Assembly: GCA_003219195.1 (NCBI GenBank)
Contig: QHPX01000095.1
Location: 1-33,695, forward strand
Origin: Verrucomicrobiota bacterium
GTDB lineage: Bacteria > Verrucomicrobiota > Verrucomicrobiia > Chthoniobacterales > UBA10450
DNA: 33,695 nucleotides
Direction: 5' to 3'
The notes under the pieces were generated by a model. That model was given only the letters and a program-made list of their open reading frames with translations, had not been told where the DNA came from and made no database searches. Both the position numbers and the translations under genes were made by a program. This document shows positions 9,431-18,175 of the stretch, piece by piece; position 1 is the first letter of the stretch, and each line of letters begins with the position of its first letter.

Positions 9431-9450
9431 CGGAATGCCCTAGCGTTCCG
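9431..9450. terminator. Hairpin between convergent genes
   Basis: CGGAATGC-CCTA-GCGTTCCG forms an 8-pair stem (one T-G wobble) with a 4-base loop. Outer arms GATTTA (9420-9425) and TAAATC (9452-9457) extend the pairing after a short internal bulge. It sits in the 43-base gap between the ends of two convergent genes. It lacks a long T tract, so it is probably a modest two-way terminator or an mRNA end stabiliser. Confidence 0.4.
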
Positions 9451-9455
9451 CTAAA

Positions 9456-10121
9456 TCACGCCCGCTTCGGGCCATGACCGAGCAGATTGAGCTGCAGCAT
9501 GCCTATTTCGCCACCGCCAGTGAGCTGCAGATTTGCAATCTCGAACATCGGAGCGCCTTCTGAGCCGGGACCGGCGCCGGGCAGTTGCACGGAAACCTGC
9601 TTGGAACTCGAATTCAGAACAAGGGATGCGATCTCAAACGATGGAGAAAACTCGATGGTCGCGATCTGAAACGGGGCTGTCACCAGAACCGAAGCCTGGC
9701 CTTGCTGCGATGGAGTAAGCTGAACAGGCGCGGCCTCAAAATTCGAGACAAGTTGTAACCCTGCCACCGTGAACGAAGGCGAACCCGTGGCCGTTGGCCT
9801 TTGCTGCTGAGACGGGGTCAACCGAAGAGTGCCGAGCGCCCCTCCTGTGGGCTGAATCTTTGCAATCTCGAAAGTGACCTGCAGATTCACCGCCGGCTGC
9901 TGCTGCTGGGAAGGAGCCAGGCGCATCGTAACAATCTTGGATGTCGGCCGCACTTGCAAAGCACCCATCTTGAAGGTTGGCGTCAGTTGCATCGAGGCGA
10001 TCTCAAATGAAAAAGTGATCTGCACAGCGGCGTGCATGGCGTCAGCGGGTTGCATCGTGCCTGGGGCGGCAGGGGTTCTGATTACTGGAGCAGCGGTTGG
10101 GATTTGGGTCGGTTCAGGCAT
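9456..10121 (-). CDS. Repeat protein of about eleven FEIAxxQLTP-like units
   Basis: A 221-residue protein of unknown function with no signal peptide, membrane segment or cysteine. After a Pro/Ala-rich lead of about 35 residues it consists of roughly eleven degenerate units with core F-x-I-A-x-hydrophobic-Q-L-T-P. Cores begin near residues 39, 50, 62, 84, 96, 117, 128, 151, 162, 193 and 206. Several are followed by a polar SQQQ linker. The alternating hydrophobic cores suggest short beta strands stacked in a solenoid or forming a filament, but this is inference. The ATG at 10121 lies 2 bases after the stop of the membrane TPR gene, so the two are almost certainly co-translated. No enzyme motif is visible and no named family is recognised. 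Confidence 0.75.
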   Translation of the reverse strand: MPEPTQIPTAAPVIRTPAAPGTMQPADAMHAAVQITFSFEIASMQLTPTFKMGALQVRPTSKIVTMRLAPSQQQQPAVNLQVTFEIAKIQPTGGALGTLRLTPSQQQRPTATGSPSFTVAGLQLVSNFEAAPVQLTPSQQGQASVLVTAPFQIATIEFSPSFEIASLVLNSSSKQVSVQLPGAGPGSEGAPMFEIANLQLTGGGEIGMLQLNLLGHGPKRA

Positions 10122-10123
10122 GG

Positions 10124-12502
10124 TTAGAGATGAGGTTGATTGCGGGACTGGACTGGTATTTGGTGCGGAATGGGCTGTCCTTGCCCGATCGGTTCCAGCG
10201 GTTCTATTTCAGGTTCCACTTTAGAATCGATCAAAGGCTCCGCGACAGGAGCGACGGCCGTCTCAAAAACGGTGGGAGCTTCGTTCGTCGATTCGATGGG
10301 CTCGTGCATTGCAGGCATTGGCGAAACGAACGGAGAGATAACGCCGGCATCCGGCATAAATTCGAAGCTTGCAGGTTCAACCGCTTGTTTGGTGACAGGG
10401 CCAACCGCGGACTCAGGAAGGGGTTCGGCGATCGCTAGCGGTTCTACTGCAACTTCTGCAGCAGGCGGGACGACAGGTTGCGGGACACCGGTGGTCAGAG
10501 TCGAATTCCCAGTCAAGCCGCGGGCAGATTTTCCTAGCGCCAGAACGCCGCGGCGCCACGAAGGTTCGGAAGCCTGCAATTGTAACGACACTCGGGGGGG
10601 TCGACCAATGAGACGATTGCTCGCCGCTGTCACCTCGGTTTTGGAAGACGAGATCTCGGCTTCATCCACGCGAGGCCCGGTCACCGGCGCGGCATGGCGA
10701 AAAACCGGGGCATTGATTGTGCGGCGGCGAATCTCAGGAACAATCACCCAAGCCAACAGGAAGATGCCGGCCAAAAGCAAGCCGCCGACAAGTAATCTCT
10801 GCCGCGTCTCACCCATGGCGGGCCGCGACCACTCGTGAATCCGGGCTGGCGCAGGAACGGTCGCCGGCGTAGCGACAACGATAGGTGCCGCAGATGCTGG
10901 CTTGGCCAGAGCTCCCGCAGCCATGGACTGGTTTGAGGCAACGCCAGGCGCCTGCATGACTGTTATAGGAGACTTGGCCGCTCGCGAAGTCGTCGCCTCA
11001 ACGCCAGCGATCGCCGGACTCGCGGCCGGTGTAGAAGGACGTACAGACTCGGTTCTTGGTTGCTTCGGTGCTTTGTTTGCGGCGACAACCGCGCCTGGAA
11101 TAGGACTGGGCTCGATTGCCGGAAAAGACTCGGTTTGCGCCGACATTACAACGGCGGCTTCAGTCGCCGGAGCCACAGAAGCGACGATCGCCGGACCTTG
11201 CACCCAGCCAAGATCATAAAAGGCGTCCCCGAAAAGGTTGTTCAAAGCGGGCGAATAAATCCTCTTCGCCGATGCGATCCAGTCGGTCGCTTTGTTTGGA
11301 TTGTTGTGCTTAAACTCCCAGGCTGCCTGGGCGTAGTAAAGCGCCGGCGTATCTCCTGTGAACTGAAATTGCTCCATCATCTTTTGCGCGCTGCTCTCTT
11401 TGTCTTCGAGCAAGAGGGTCATGTAGATCTTGAACTGGATAATCTGCGCGGCCTGATTCTTGTCCCCTCCTGGCGTCTGCTGAAAAAGCGTTTCGAAACG
11501 CTCGCGCGCCTTGGCATAATCTTTTTCCTTAAATGGAATTTGCGCGAGATTATATTGCGCTTCGCGGAATTTCGGATCGACCTTGGACGCCTTTTTAAAC
11601 GCGGCTTCTGCTTCGCCGAATTGCTTCTGCTCCATCAAAATCTCACCGCGCAAATTGAGGATCGGCGCTTGATTCGGATCGGATGCATCGGCCTCGTCGA
11701 TAAATTTTTGGGCCGTCGCGAAGTCACGCTGTTGCAGAGCTTGTCGGGCCTGTTCGAATCTTGATCGCGCGAAGGCTTTGGTCTTTGCCGCACGCTCGGC
11801 TACAGTCGTCAACGGTAGCGACGCGCGGGCCTGGCCAGCCGGCTTTTCCAGCCAACCCACTTCATACAACGATTCGGCAAAAAGCTTGTTCAATTGCGGA
11901 GAAAATTTCGTCCCCGCAGCATCCATCCAATCTTTCGCTTCCTTTGTATTTTTGTGCTGGAGCGCAATGGCGGCGTTCGCGTACTGCACCGCCGGCGTAT
12001 CGGGCGCAAGCTCGAATTTGGCCAGAATCGCATCGACCATGTTCTCTTTTCCCTCCAGCAAATATGTCAGCAGAATCTTATATTGAATAAGTTGCGCTGC
12101 GTCCCCCTCCATATCGGACTCGTTGCCCGAGAGGAGCTGCTGAAAACGACCGCGCGCTTCCGCCCAATCTTTTTTTAGAAACGGAACCTCGGCGAGGTTA
12201 AAGCGCGCATTCCAAAACTTAGGATCGATCCGCGCTGCTTCGTGCAATGCTGCTTCCGCTTTGTCATAGATGCCTTGTCGCATCAAGATAACCCCGCGCA
12301 AATTTTGCGATTCGGCCAAATCCGGCTGCCGAACGTCTATTTCGTCGAGCTCTTTCAACGCCTCGGGAAAATTATTCGCTTCGAAATCTCGGAACGCTTT
12401 GCTGTACATTGCCTCCAGTTCCGATTTTGATGGCGCGACATTCGTGGCCGCAAAAGAGCTGAGCACCAAAACGGCGATCGCCGCAATTTTGCGAATCTTC
12501 AT
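10124..12502 (-). CDS. Membrane TPR protein with duplicated TPR half and Pro/Ala tail
   Basis: The ATG at 12502 is chosen because it opens a signal-like segment (MKIRKIAAIAVLVLSSFAATNVA); an upstream in-frame ATG at 12574 would hide it. The 792-residue product has two similar TPR halves, at about residues 27-218 and 246-436. Each contains LRGxILMxQ, a DPKFxxAxxNLA helix pair, a QIIQFKI-type segment, a DTPA-YA-A unit and an ending like LFxxxxYxxGW. A Pro/Ala-rich linker follows, then a transmembrane helix near 569-589 and a C-terminal tail of about 200 residues rich in Pro, Ala, Val and Glu. The likely topology places the TPRs in the periplasm and the tail in the cytoplasm. TPRs are protein-binding scaffolds. 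The repeat-protein gene directly downstream is the obvious partner candidate. Exact function is unknown. Confidence 0.82.
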   Translation of the reverse strand: MKIRKIAAIAVLVLSSFAATNVAPSKSELEAMYSKAFRDFEANNFPEALKELDEIDVRQPDLAESQNLRGVILMRQGIYDKAEAALHEAARIDPKFWNARFNLAEVPFLKKDWAEARGRFQQLLSGNESDMEGDAAQLIQYKILLTYLLEGKENMVDAILAKFELAPDTPAVQYANAAIALQHKNTKEAKDWMDAAGTKFSPQLNKLFAESLYEVGWLEKPAGQARASLPLTTVAERAAKTKAFARSRFEQARQALQQRDFATAQKFIDEADASDPNQAPILNLRGEILMEQKQFGEAEAAFKKASKVDPKFREAQYNLAQIPFKEKDYAKARERFETLFQQTPGGDKNQAAQIIQFKIYMTLLLEDKESSAQKMMEQFQFTGDTPALYYAQAAWEFKHNNPNKATDWIASAKRIYSPALNNLFGDAFYDLGWVQGPAIVASVAPATEAAVVMSAQTESFPAIEPSPIPGAVVAANKAPKQPRTESVRPSTPAASPAIAGVEATTSRAAKSPITVMQAPGVASNQSMAAGALAKPASAAPIVVATPATVPAPARIHEWSRPAMGETRQRLLVGGLLLAGIFLLAWVIVPEIRRRTINAPVFRHAAPVTGPRVDEAEISSSKTEVTAASNRLIGRPPRVSLQLQASEPSWRRGVLALGKSARGLTGNSTLTTGVPQPVVPPAAEVAVEPLAIAEPLPESAVGPVTKQAVEPASFEFMPDAGVISPFVSPMPAMHEPIESTNEAPTVFETAVAPVAEPLIDSKVEPEIEPLEPIGQGQPIPHQIPVQSRNQPHL

Positions 12503-12630
12503 GCCGGTAGCATTACAACTTTGGGCGCAACCGATGACAAGCGTAAAAATCCGCCCGTCCAGCTGCAGCAACACCAGAGCTCATAATTAGCATAAATTGC
12601 CCCCGGAAGCCAGCGCATTCCCGGGCCGGG

Positions 12631-13377
12631 TTATGAATTGAGATTCGCGACAAGGCGCAGCCCTTCCAGCGTTAGATTAAGATCGACCGTGACGGTTTCG
12701 CCCAGGTTCGCCGCGATCAGCCGGGCGTAGCCCCCCGTGAATACGATGTGAACTTTCCGGCGCGGAAACCGTTCGGTCTTAATTCGAATGATAATTTCGC
12801 GCACTAAACCGCGATAACCGAAAATCGCCCCTGCCCTCATCGCTTCAATTGTCGATCTTCCGATCGCGCTGCGAGGTTCTTTTAAAGAGAGTTTCGGCAG
12901 CAGCGCGGTGCGCTGGTAAAGAAAATTTGTCATCGCTTCGAGTCCCGCTGCGATCACGCCGCCGACGTAATTTCTCTTTTCCGAAACAATATCAAACGTC
13001 ACCGCCGTTCCAAAATCAACCACGATCCCAGGATAACCGTAAAGCGCTGCGACCGCTGCCGCATTGGCCAGTCGATCAGCGCCAATGGTTTTCGGCGCCG
13101 GGTAATCGATTCCAACGCCGAGCTTCAGCCGCGAATTCAACCACAGCACTTTGGTGCACCCGATCGCCTTTCGGACTTCGCGATTTTTCGGCGGCACAAC
13201 TGAAGCAACAACCAACATGTCGATCTTGCACCGCTTCAAGAATCGACGAACAAATGCGCTGGTAAGCTTATCCGTCTCGATCCGAGTTGACCGCCCGAGG
13301 CGCGTTCGTGAAGCGAATGCGAGCTTGGTAAATGAATTGCTAATGTCGATCAGCAAATAATTTGTTGCGCGACTCAT
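12631..13377 (-). CDS. coaX: Type III pantothenate kinase
   Basis: CoaX phosphorylates pantothenate, the first step of coenzyme A synthesis, and belongs to the ASKHA fold. The 248-residue protein shows the N-terminal phosphate loop DISNSFTK (residues 11-18), the pantothenate-site motif IGADRLANA (98-106) and the second phosphate motif VDFGTAVTFD (120-129). GGVIAAGLEAM and a late FTGGYARLI loop complete the signature. Length is typical. The usual DxGNT loop reads DISNS, a mild deviation. It is the first gene of a minus-strand run that continues after 128 bases with the TPR protein, and it is divergent from hemB across 122 bases that must hold both promoters. Confidence 0.93.
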   Translation of the reverse strand: MSRATNYLLIDISNSFTKLAFASRTRLGRSTRIETDKLTSAFVRRFLKRCKIDMLVVASVVPPKNREVRKAIGCTKVLWLNSRLKLGVGIDYPAPKTIGADRLANAAAVAALYGYPGIVVDFGTAVTFDIVSEKRNYVGGVIAAGLEAMTNFLYQRTALLPKLSLKEPRSAIGRSTIEAMRAGAIFGYRGLVREIIIRIKTERFPRRKVHIVFTGGYARLIAANLGETVTVDLNLTLEGLRLVANLNS

Positions 13378-13499
13378 TGCACAGCAGGCGAGCCAAGCAG
13401 CCGCTACCGCGAACCTGACACGCCGTCAAGTCCACCGGTCGGACCGGCTCGTCCTGTGGCGAGCTTGCGACGCTATTGCCAAACGCGTAGCATCGCTCC

Positions 13500-14486
13500 G
13501 TGAGAAAACTGGTCCATCGACCACGCCGGTTACGAAGGTCGCGAGGCCTGCGGAATCTTATTCGTGAGACGAACCTAAGCGCGCGCGATTTTATTCTGCC
13601 GCTTTTCGTCAGCGAAAAAATAGAGAAACGCCAGGCGATCGAAAGCATGCCAGGCGTGTTTCAATTTTCACCGGATGGAATCGTCGAGGAAGCGCGGCGC
13701 GCGCAGGATCTCGGACTGCAAGCCATCCTTCTTTTCGGCGTTCCTCGGGAAAAGGATGAACAGGCGAGCGGCGCTTATGCCGAAAATGGCGTCGTCCAAA
13801 AAACGCTCCGGGCCATCAAGTCAAAATGTCCGGAAGTGGTCGCGATCACCGATGTTTGTCTGTGCCAATACATGAGTCACGGTCATTGCGGCGTCGCACG
13901 GATCGATGGCGATCATTTCCACGTGCTCAACGATGAGACGGTCGATCTTTTGGTCAAGACCGCCCTCTCCCACGCCCAGGCCGGCGCAGACATGGTAGCG
14001 CCCAGCGATATGATGGATGGTCGCATCGGTGCAATCCGCGAAGCATTGGACGCAAACGGGTTCGATCAAACCGGCATTATGAGTTATGCGGCCAAGTTTG
14101 CCTCGGTCTTTTACGGTCCGTTTCGCGAAGCTGCGGAAAGTCCACCCCGGTTTGGCGATCGCCGTTCTTATCAAATGGACTGCGCTAATGCGGAGGAAGC
14201 ATTGCGCGAGGTCGCGCTCGATGTCAAAGAAGGAGCGGACATTTTGATGATCAAACCGGCGCTTCCCTACATCGACATCTTGTGGCGGGTGCGCGAGCGC
14301 TTCGCCAAACCGACCGCGGTTTATCATGTGAGTGGCGAATATGCCATGGTCAAAGCCGCTGCCGAAAAAGGCTTTCTCGATGAACGCGCGGCCGTTCTCG
14401 AAATCATGACCTCACTCAAGCGCGCCGGTGCAGACATCATCGTCACCTACTGGGCGCGTGAACTCGCCGAATGGGTGCGGGAGTGA
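13500..14486 (+). CDS. hemB: Delta-aminolevulinic acid dehydratase (porphobilinogen synthase)
   Basis: HemB joins two 5-aminolevulinate molecules into porphobilinogen in haem synthesis. The 328-residue protein has the two active-site lysines, Lys199 in SYAAKFASVFYGPF and Lys252 in MIKPALPYID. The cysteine cluster Cys120-x-Cys122-x7-Cys130 (DVCLCQYMSHGHCG) marks the zinc-dependent form. PSDMMDGRIGAIR and YHVSGEYAM are also family signatures. The start is GTG at 13500, followed by a basic N-terminus that matches the usual RxRRLR lead. Its stop overlaps the next gene, so the two are probably coupled. Confidence 0.96.
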   Translation: MRKLVHRPRRLRRSRGLRNLIRETNLSARDFILPLFVSEKIEKRQAIESMPGVFQFSPDGIVEEARRAQDLGLQAILLFGVPREKDEQASGAYAENGVVQKTLRAIKSKCPEVVAITDVCLCQYMSHGHCGVARIDGDHFHVLNDETVDLLVKTALSHAQAGADMVAPSDMMDGRIGAIREALDANGFDQTGIMSYAAKFASVFYGPFREAAESPPRFGDRRSYQMDCANAEEALREVALDVKEGADILMIKPALPYIDILWRVRERFAKPTAVYHVSGEYAMVKAAAEKGFLDERAAVLEIMTSLKRAGADIIVTYWARELAEWVRE

Positions 14487-15199
14487 ACAACCGCCGCGGC
14501 GAAACCGTTGCGCACGCGCGCTTAAAACGTCTCGCACTTCTTTGGGCGCAGGCACACGATTATTCCGCGTGCGCTTTCGAAATCACTTTGCCGCGATGCC
14601 GCTACCGCGCCGATCTGGCTGCTTATCGGCCCAGGTCGACAGGACTCGGGTCGACGGCCATATTTGAGTGCAAACAGGCGCTTGTCGATCTTCGGCGAGA
14701 CAATTGCCGCACAACCGCAACCCGCCAAGGCCTCGAGAAAGTGCAACGGCGCCGGCAAATTCTCGAAAAACATTTGCGCATACATTATCCGAACCTTCGA
14801 ATCGCCGATTCGTTGTTCAGCGAACTTGAATCGCATGATTTCGCGGCAATCAAGCATCGCGGCTACGGCCGGGTTTTGCGCGAACTAGCCGCGTTACAAA
14901 ATCGCCTGTTCGATTGCACGAAATTCGAGACTCTGATGCGCTATCGTTGCGCAAATTTGTTTTTTCTTGTTTTGCCTAACGAGTTGTTTCAGGCCTCGGA
15001 GGTGCCGGTTGGCTGGGGCGTGCTGGCACAAGCAGATGGCGAGCTTGCGCTCATGCGCAAGCCCGTCTGGCAGGAAAGCGCGCCCGAGAATCGCCTCTGG
15101 TTCTTGCAGCGAATCGCTACTGCTGGTACGCGAGCATTGAACCGGCAGTTGGAAATCACATTCGAGGACGTGATCTCCTCTCGTTGCCGATCTTGTTAG
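14471..15199 (+). CDS. Putative PD-(D/E)XK nuclease-fold protein
   Basis: A 242-residue protein of unnamed family. The N-terminal third carries a PD-(D/E)XK-like core: Asp48 in YRADLAAY, then the ExK element Glu66-Cys-Lys68 in STAIFECKQALVDLRRD, with an upstream helix containing Glu13. This spacing and the strand-like residues before ExK fit endonuclease-superfamily folds used in DNA repair, competence and restriction. The rest is helical and basic, consistent with nucleic-acid binding. Two starts are possible: ATG at 14471, overlapping hemB by 16 bases, or GTG at 14483, overlapping by 4 bases (GTGA), which is the classic coupling arrangement. Its stop overlaps the convergent gpmI stop by 4 bases. 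The nuclease call is inferred from the motif; no activity or substrate is known. Confidence 0.65.
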   Translation: MGAGVNNRRGETVAHARLKRLALLWAQAHDYSACAFEITLPRCRYRADLAAYRPRSTGLGSTAIFECKQALVDLRRDNCRTTATRQGLEKVQRRRQILEKHLRIHYPNLRIADSLFSELESHDFAAIKHRGYGRVLRELAALQNRLFDCTKFETLMRYRCANLFFLVLPNELFQASEVPVGWGVLAQADGELALMRKPVWQESAPENRLWFLQRIATAGTRALNRQLEITFEDVISSRCRSC

Positions 15200-16749
15200 C
15201 CGTTCCTGGCTTTCTTCGAAACTGGGACAAGCAGATTTCGCCCCTTCATTTCCGTCGGCTGTTTCATGCCGAGAAGAAACAAAAGTGTTGGCGCGACATC
15301 GGCGAGAATTCCATCTTCGCACCGAAATTGCGCAGCGTCTTTGGCGACATAAATGAAATGCACCAGATTGGTGGTGTGCGCGGTGTTGGGCGAGCCGTCC
15401 GGATTGCGCATTTGTTCGCAGTTACCGTGATCGGCGGTGATAATGCATTTGCCGCCAAGCTCGAGAAGCTTCGGGATGATTTTGCCAACGCATTCATCGA
15501 CCGTCTCCACCGCCTTGATTCCTGCTTTGAGGATACCGGTATGCCCGACCATGTCGGGATTCGCGAAATTGAGGACGATTAAATCATAATTGGCCAGGCG
15601 TGCCAGCACCTCGTCGGTGACAGGCCGCGCGCTCATCTCCGGCTGCAAATCGTAGGTCGCGACTTTTGGCGAAGGCACAATCTTCCGGTCTTCTCCGGCA
15701 AAGGCGCGCTCGATTCCGCCGTTAAAAAAATAAGTCACGTGCGGATACTTTTCCGTCTCGGCAATGCGCAGCTGCGATTTGCCCGCCGCGCTCACAATCT
15801 CGCCCAAAATGTGCGCGAGTTTTTCCGGCGGGAAAATAAACGGCGAATGATAGCGGACATCGTATTGCGTAAGGCTGAGAAAGCGAACGCGCGGCGAGAA
15901 TTCGCGCTCGAAACCGTCGAATTTTTCGAGAAGAAAAGCTTGCGACAATTGTCGCGCGCGATCCGCGCGAAAGTTGAAAAAGAAGACGGTGTCGCGATCA
16001 CGGACGCGCTGTTCATTCGCGTGGGCAAAGATAAGCGGCGGCATAAACTCATCCGTCTTGCCGAGCTTGTATTGCCGAGCTAACGCTTCAGAAGGCGACG
16101 ATTCGCAAGTTTCACCCCGGCCAAGAACGATTGCGTCCCAGGCTTTTTTTGTCCGGTCCCAGCGGCGATCCCGATCCATTGCAAAATAACGCCCGACAAC
16201 GGTGACAATGCGGGCGCCGCTCTTTTTCAATTCCTCAGCGCAAATTTTTAGATACTCCGCGCCGCCGGTGGGTGATGCATCGCGCCCATCGGTGAACGCA
16301 TGAATGAAGATTTCGCTTACACCCGCCTCTTGGGCGGCATTAGCCAGTGCAAGCAAGTGCGAGTAATGGCTGTGCACGCCACCATCTGAGGTGAGCCCGA
16401 GAAGATGAAGCCGATGGTTTCGCGCCGCGGCGAACGCTTCCTGGGCGACGCGATTGTGTGCGAGCTCGCCGTCCGCGATCGCCTTATTGATGCGAGTCAG
16501 GTCCTGATAAACGATTCGGCCCGCGCCCAGATTGAGATGGCCCACTTCCGAGTTGCCCATTTGTCCTTCCGGCAAACCGACATCGGTCCCACTGGCGCTT
16601 AACTTACTTGCTGGATAATCGCGATAAAGTTTGTCGTGGAACGGCGTCCGAGCGAGAAGCGTGGCGTCCCCATTTTCGTCGCGCATTTTTTCCCCGCCGG
16701 GATTGATGCCCCAACCGTCGCGAATGATGAGCATGACCGGGTCCGCCAT
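15196..16749 (-). CDS. gpmI: 2,3-bisphosphoglycerate-independent phosphoglycerate mutase
   Basis: GpmI interconverts 3- and 2-phosphoglycerate in glycolysis using two Mn ions and a phosphoserine intermediate; it belongs to the alkaline phosphatase superfamily. The 517-residue protein shows the first metal-site motif LIIRDGWGINP (Asp11) and the nucleophile Ser67 in MGNSEVGHLNLGAGR. HAFTDGRDASPTGG, VVGRYFAMDRDRRWDR, NFANPDMVGHTG and ITADHGNCEQM supply the remaining metal and substrate residues. All key residues are intact. It is divergent from a phosphatase-fold gene only 29 bases away and tail-to-tail with the putative nuclease gene. Confidence 0.97.
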   Translation of the reverse strand: MADPVMLIIRDGWGINPGGEKMRDENGDATLLARTPFHDKLYRDYPASKLSASGTDVGLPEGQMGNSEVGHLNLGAGRIVYQDLTRINKAIADGELAHNRVAQEAFAAARNHRLHLLGLTSDGGVHSHYSHLLALANAAQEAGVSEIFIHAFTDGRDASPTGGAEYLKICAEELKKSGARIVTVVGRYFAMDRDRRWDRTKKAWDAIVLGRGETCESSPSEALARQYKLGKTDEFMPPLIFAHANEQRVRDRDTVFFFNFRADRARQLSQAFLLEKFDGFEREFSPRVRFLSLTQYDVRYHSPFIFPPEKLAHILGEIVSAAGKSQLRIAETEKYPHVTYFFNGGIERAFAGEDRKIVPSPKVATYDLQPEMSARPVTDEVLARLANYDLIVLNFANPDMVGHTGILKAGIKAVETVDECVGKIIPKLLELGGKCIITADHGNCEQMRNPDGSPNTAHTTNLVHFIYVAKDAAQFRCEDGILADVAPTLLFLLGMKQPTEMKGRNLLVPVSKKARNG

Positions 16750-16778
16750 AACGGCGCACTTTGCCGACGATTCTCAAG

Positions 16779-18116
16779 ATGGACAAGCCGTTTCCCGCGC
16801 CTGCGGGATTGACAAGGCATCGACTGCGCCTCTACATCGCCCTCGTGAAGTGGCGCAACCGACTGCTGGCGCTTATCTGCCTCTTCGTCTTTGCCGGGCT
16901 CGGCGTCGTTTATTTCAAACACTGGGTCGTCCAAAAGCCTTTCGGAATAATTTTGTTCATTGGAGAGGGACTCGCACCCGGCCGCCTGGCCATGACACGC
17001 CTTTACGTCGGCGGCGCAGATCGGCCTCTGGCCTTCGAGTCGATGAATCACGTCGCTCTGATAAAGAATCACTCGAAGGATTTTGCCGCTCCCGACCAGG
17101 CCGCCGCGGCAACCGCAATGGCAACGGGAACCAAAGTAAACAATCGTGCGATCTCCATCGATGAGAATGGGAAACCACTCACGAGCATCGTGGAGTTGGC
17201 TCGTGCGCACGGTCGCGCTACCGGTCTCGTCACGAACGCAAAATTAACTGATCCTACGAGCGCGGCGTTTTACTCGCATCCAGCCGATCCAAACGACGCC
17301 GAACGCATCGCACGGGAATTCGTCGAAAACGGAAAGATGGATGTTACTATGGGCGGCGGCATCAAGCTTTTTCTTCCGGATGCAAAGGGTGGGGAAAGGC
17401 AGGATGGCCGAGATCTTCTGCTCGAGCTGCGCCGTAATGGTTTCGATATCGTTCGTACGCGAGCCGAGCTGGAAGCAATTCCCGCATCCCATCGGCCACG
17501 TCTATTCGGTGCTTTTAGTAATGCGGACCTCGCGTTTGCGAACCAGGTTGAGGACCGGAGCGAACAACCCAGCCTTAGCGACATGGTGCGTCGCGCAATT
17601 GAACTGCTTCAATATAATGCGGGCGGGTATTTGCTGGTGGTCGACGCCGGATTAATGCGCAAAGCTGCCCACGACAACAACGGAGAAAGAACGTTGGATG
17701 AAACCGCGGAACTGGACCGCGCAGTAGCAATTGCACAACGATACGCCGGCCAAAAATCGACAATCATCGTCTGTGGCGATGTCGCGATTGGTGGGTTGAG
17801 CTTGAGCGGCTTTCCGTTTCGTACTGACAGTGGCATCGCATTGCTCGGCCTTAATTCAGTCGGAGAACCGTCGATTACGTGGGCGACGGGCCCGAATGGC
17901 ACCCACTCTTACGGCGCGGCGAGATTGCCGGGCACACTTGAAGGGGCACCCCCGTCGCGCGAACCGGAACGCCTTGAGCCCGCTGCGTTTTATACAAAAA
18001 TGGCGCTTGGTACGGTCGATGATGTCATTGCGTTCGGAACCGGCCCGGGAACCGACATTTTGCAAGGTTGGATGGAGAACACGATCATTTTCGAAATTAT
18101 CCGAAATGAGCTTTAG
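16779..18116 (+). CDS. Membrane-anchored alkaline-phosphatase-fold pseudoenzyme
   Basis: Resembles PhoA-type alkaline phosphatase, but the active site is eroded. Residue numbers count from an in-frame TTG at 16761; the chosen ATG at 16779 is residue 7. A membrane anchor lies near 34-53. Kept: Asp164 and Thr166 (TDPTSAA, matching E. coli Asp153/Thr155), His304 and Asp340. Changed: the metal Asp51 equivalent is Glu69 (FIGEGLAPG), the nucleophile Ser102 is Gln113 (PDQAAAATAMATG), Asp327 is Arg300, His370 is Val341, and Glu322 is Asp295. The overall helix and strand order through DETAELDRAVAIAQRYA matches the family. It should be exported, anchored and unable to form a phosphoserine. A binding, scaffolding or altered hydrolase role is possible. 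It is divergent from gpmI, an active member of the same superfamily. Confidence 0.8.
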   Translation: MDKPFPAPAGLTRHRLRLYIALVKWRNRLLALICLFVFAGLGVVYFKHWVVQKPFGIILFIGEGLAPGRLAMTRLYVGGADRPLAFESMNHVALIKNHSKDFAAPDQAAAATAMATGTKVNNRAISIDENGKPLTSIVELARAHGRATGLVTNAKLTDPTSAAFYSHPADPNDAERIAREFVENGKMDVTMGGGIKLFLPDAKGGERQDGRDLLLELRRNGFDIVRTRAELEAIPASHRPRLFGAFSNADLAFANQVEDRSEQPSLSDMVRRAIELLQYNAGGYLLVVDAGLMRKAAHDNNGERTLDETAELDRAVAIAQRYAGQKSTIIVCGDVAIGGLSLSGFPFRTDSGIALLGLNSVGEPSITWATGPNGTHSYGAARLPGTLEGAPPSREPERLEPAAFYTKMALGTVDDVIAFGTGPGTDILQGWMENTIIFEIIRNEL

Positions 18117-18175
18117 CAACTGCTTACGCCGTCAAGAAAAAACCGAGGCGAACGTTTCCGTGCCATGCGAATGCA

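Noticed and set aside
10902-11219. Plus-strand frame rich in Ala and Thr opposite the TPR gene
   Set aside because: It is the reverse reading of the Pro/Ala-rich linker and has no features of its own.
16761-16778. TTG start for the phosphatase-like protein
   Set aside because: An ATG 18 bases downstream keeps the membrane anchor and leaves more room for the divergent promoters; the TTG has no supporting ribosome binding site.
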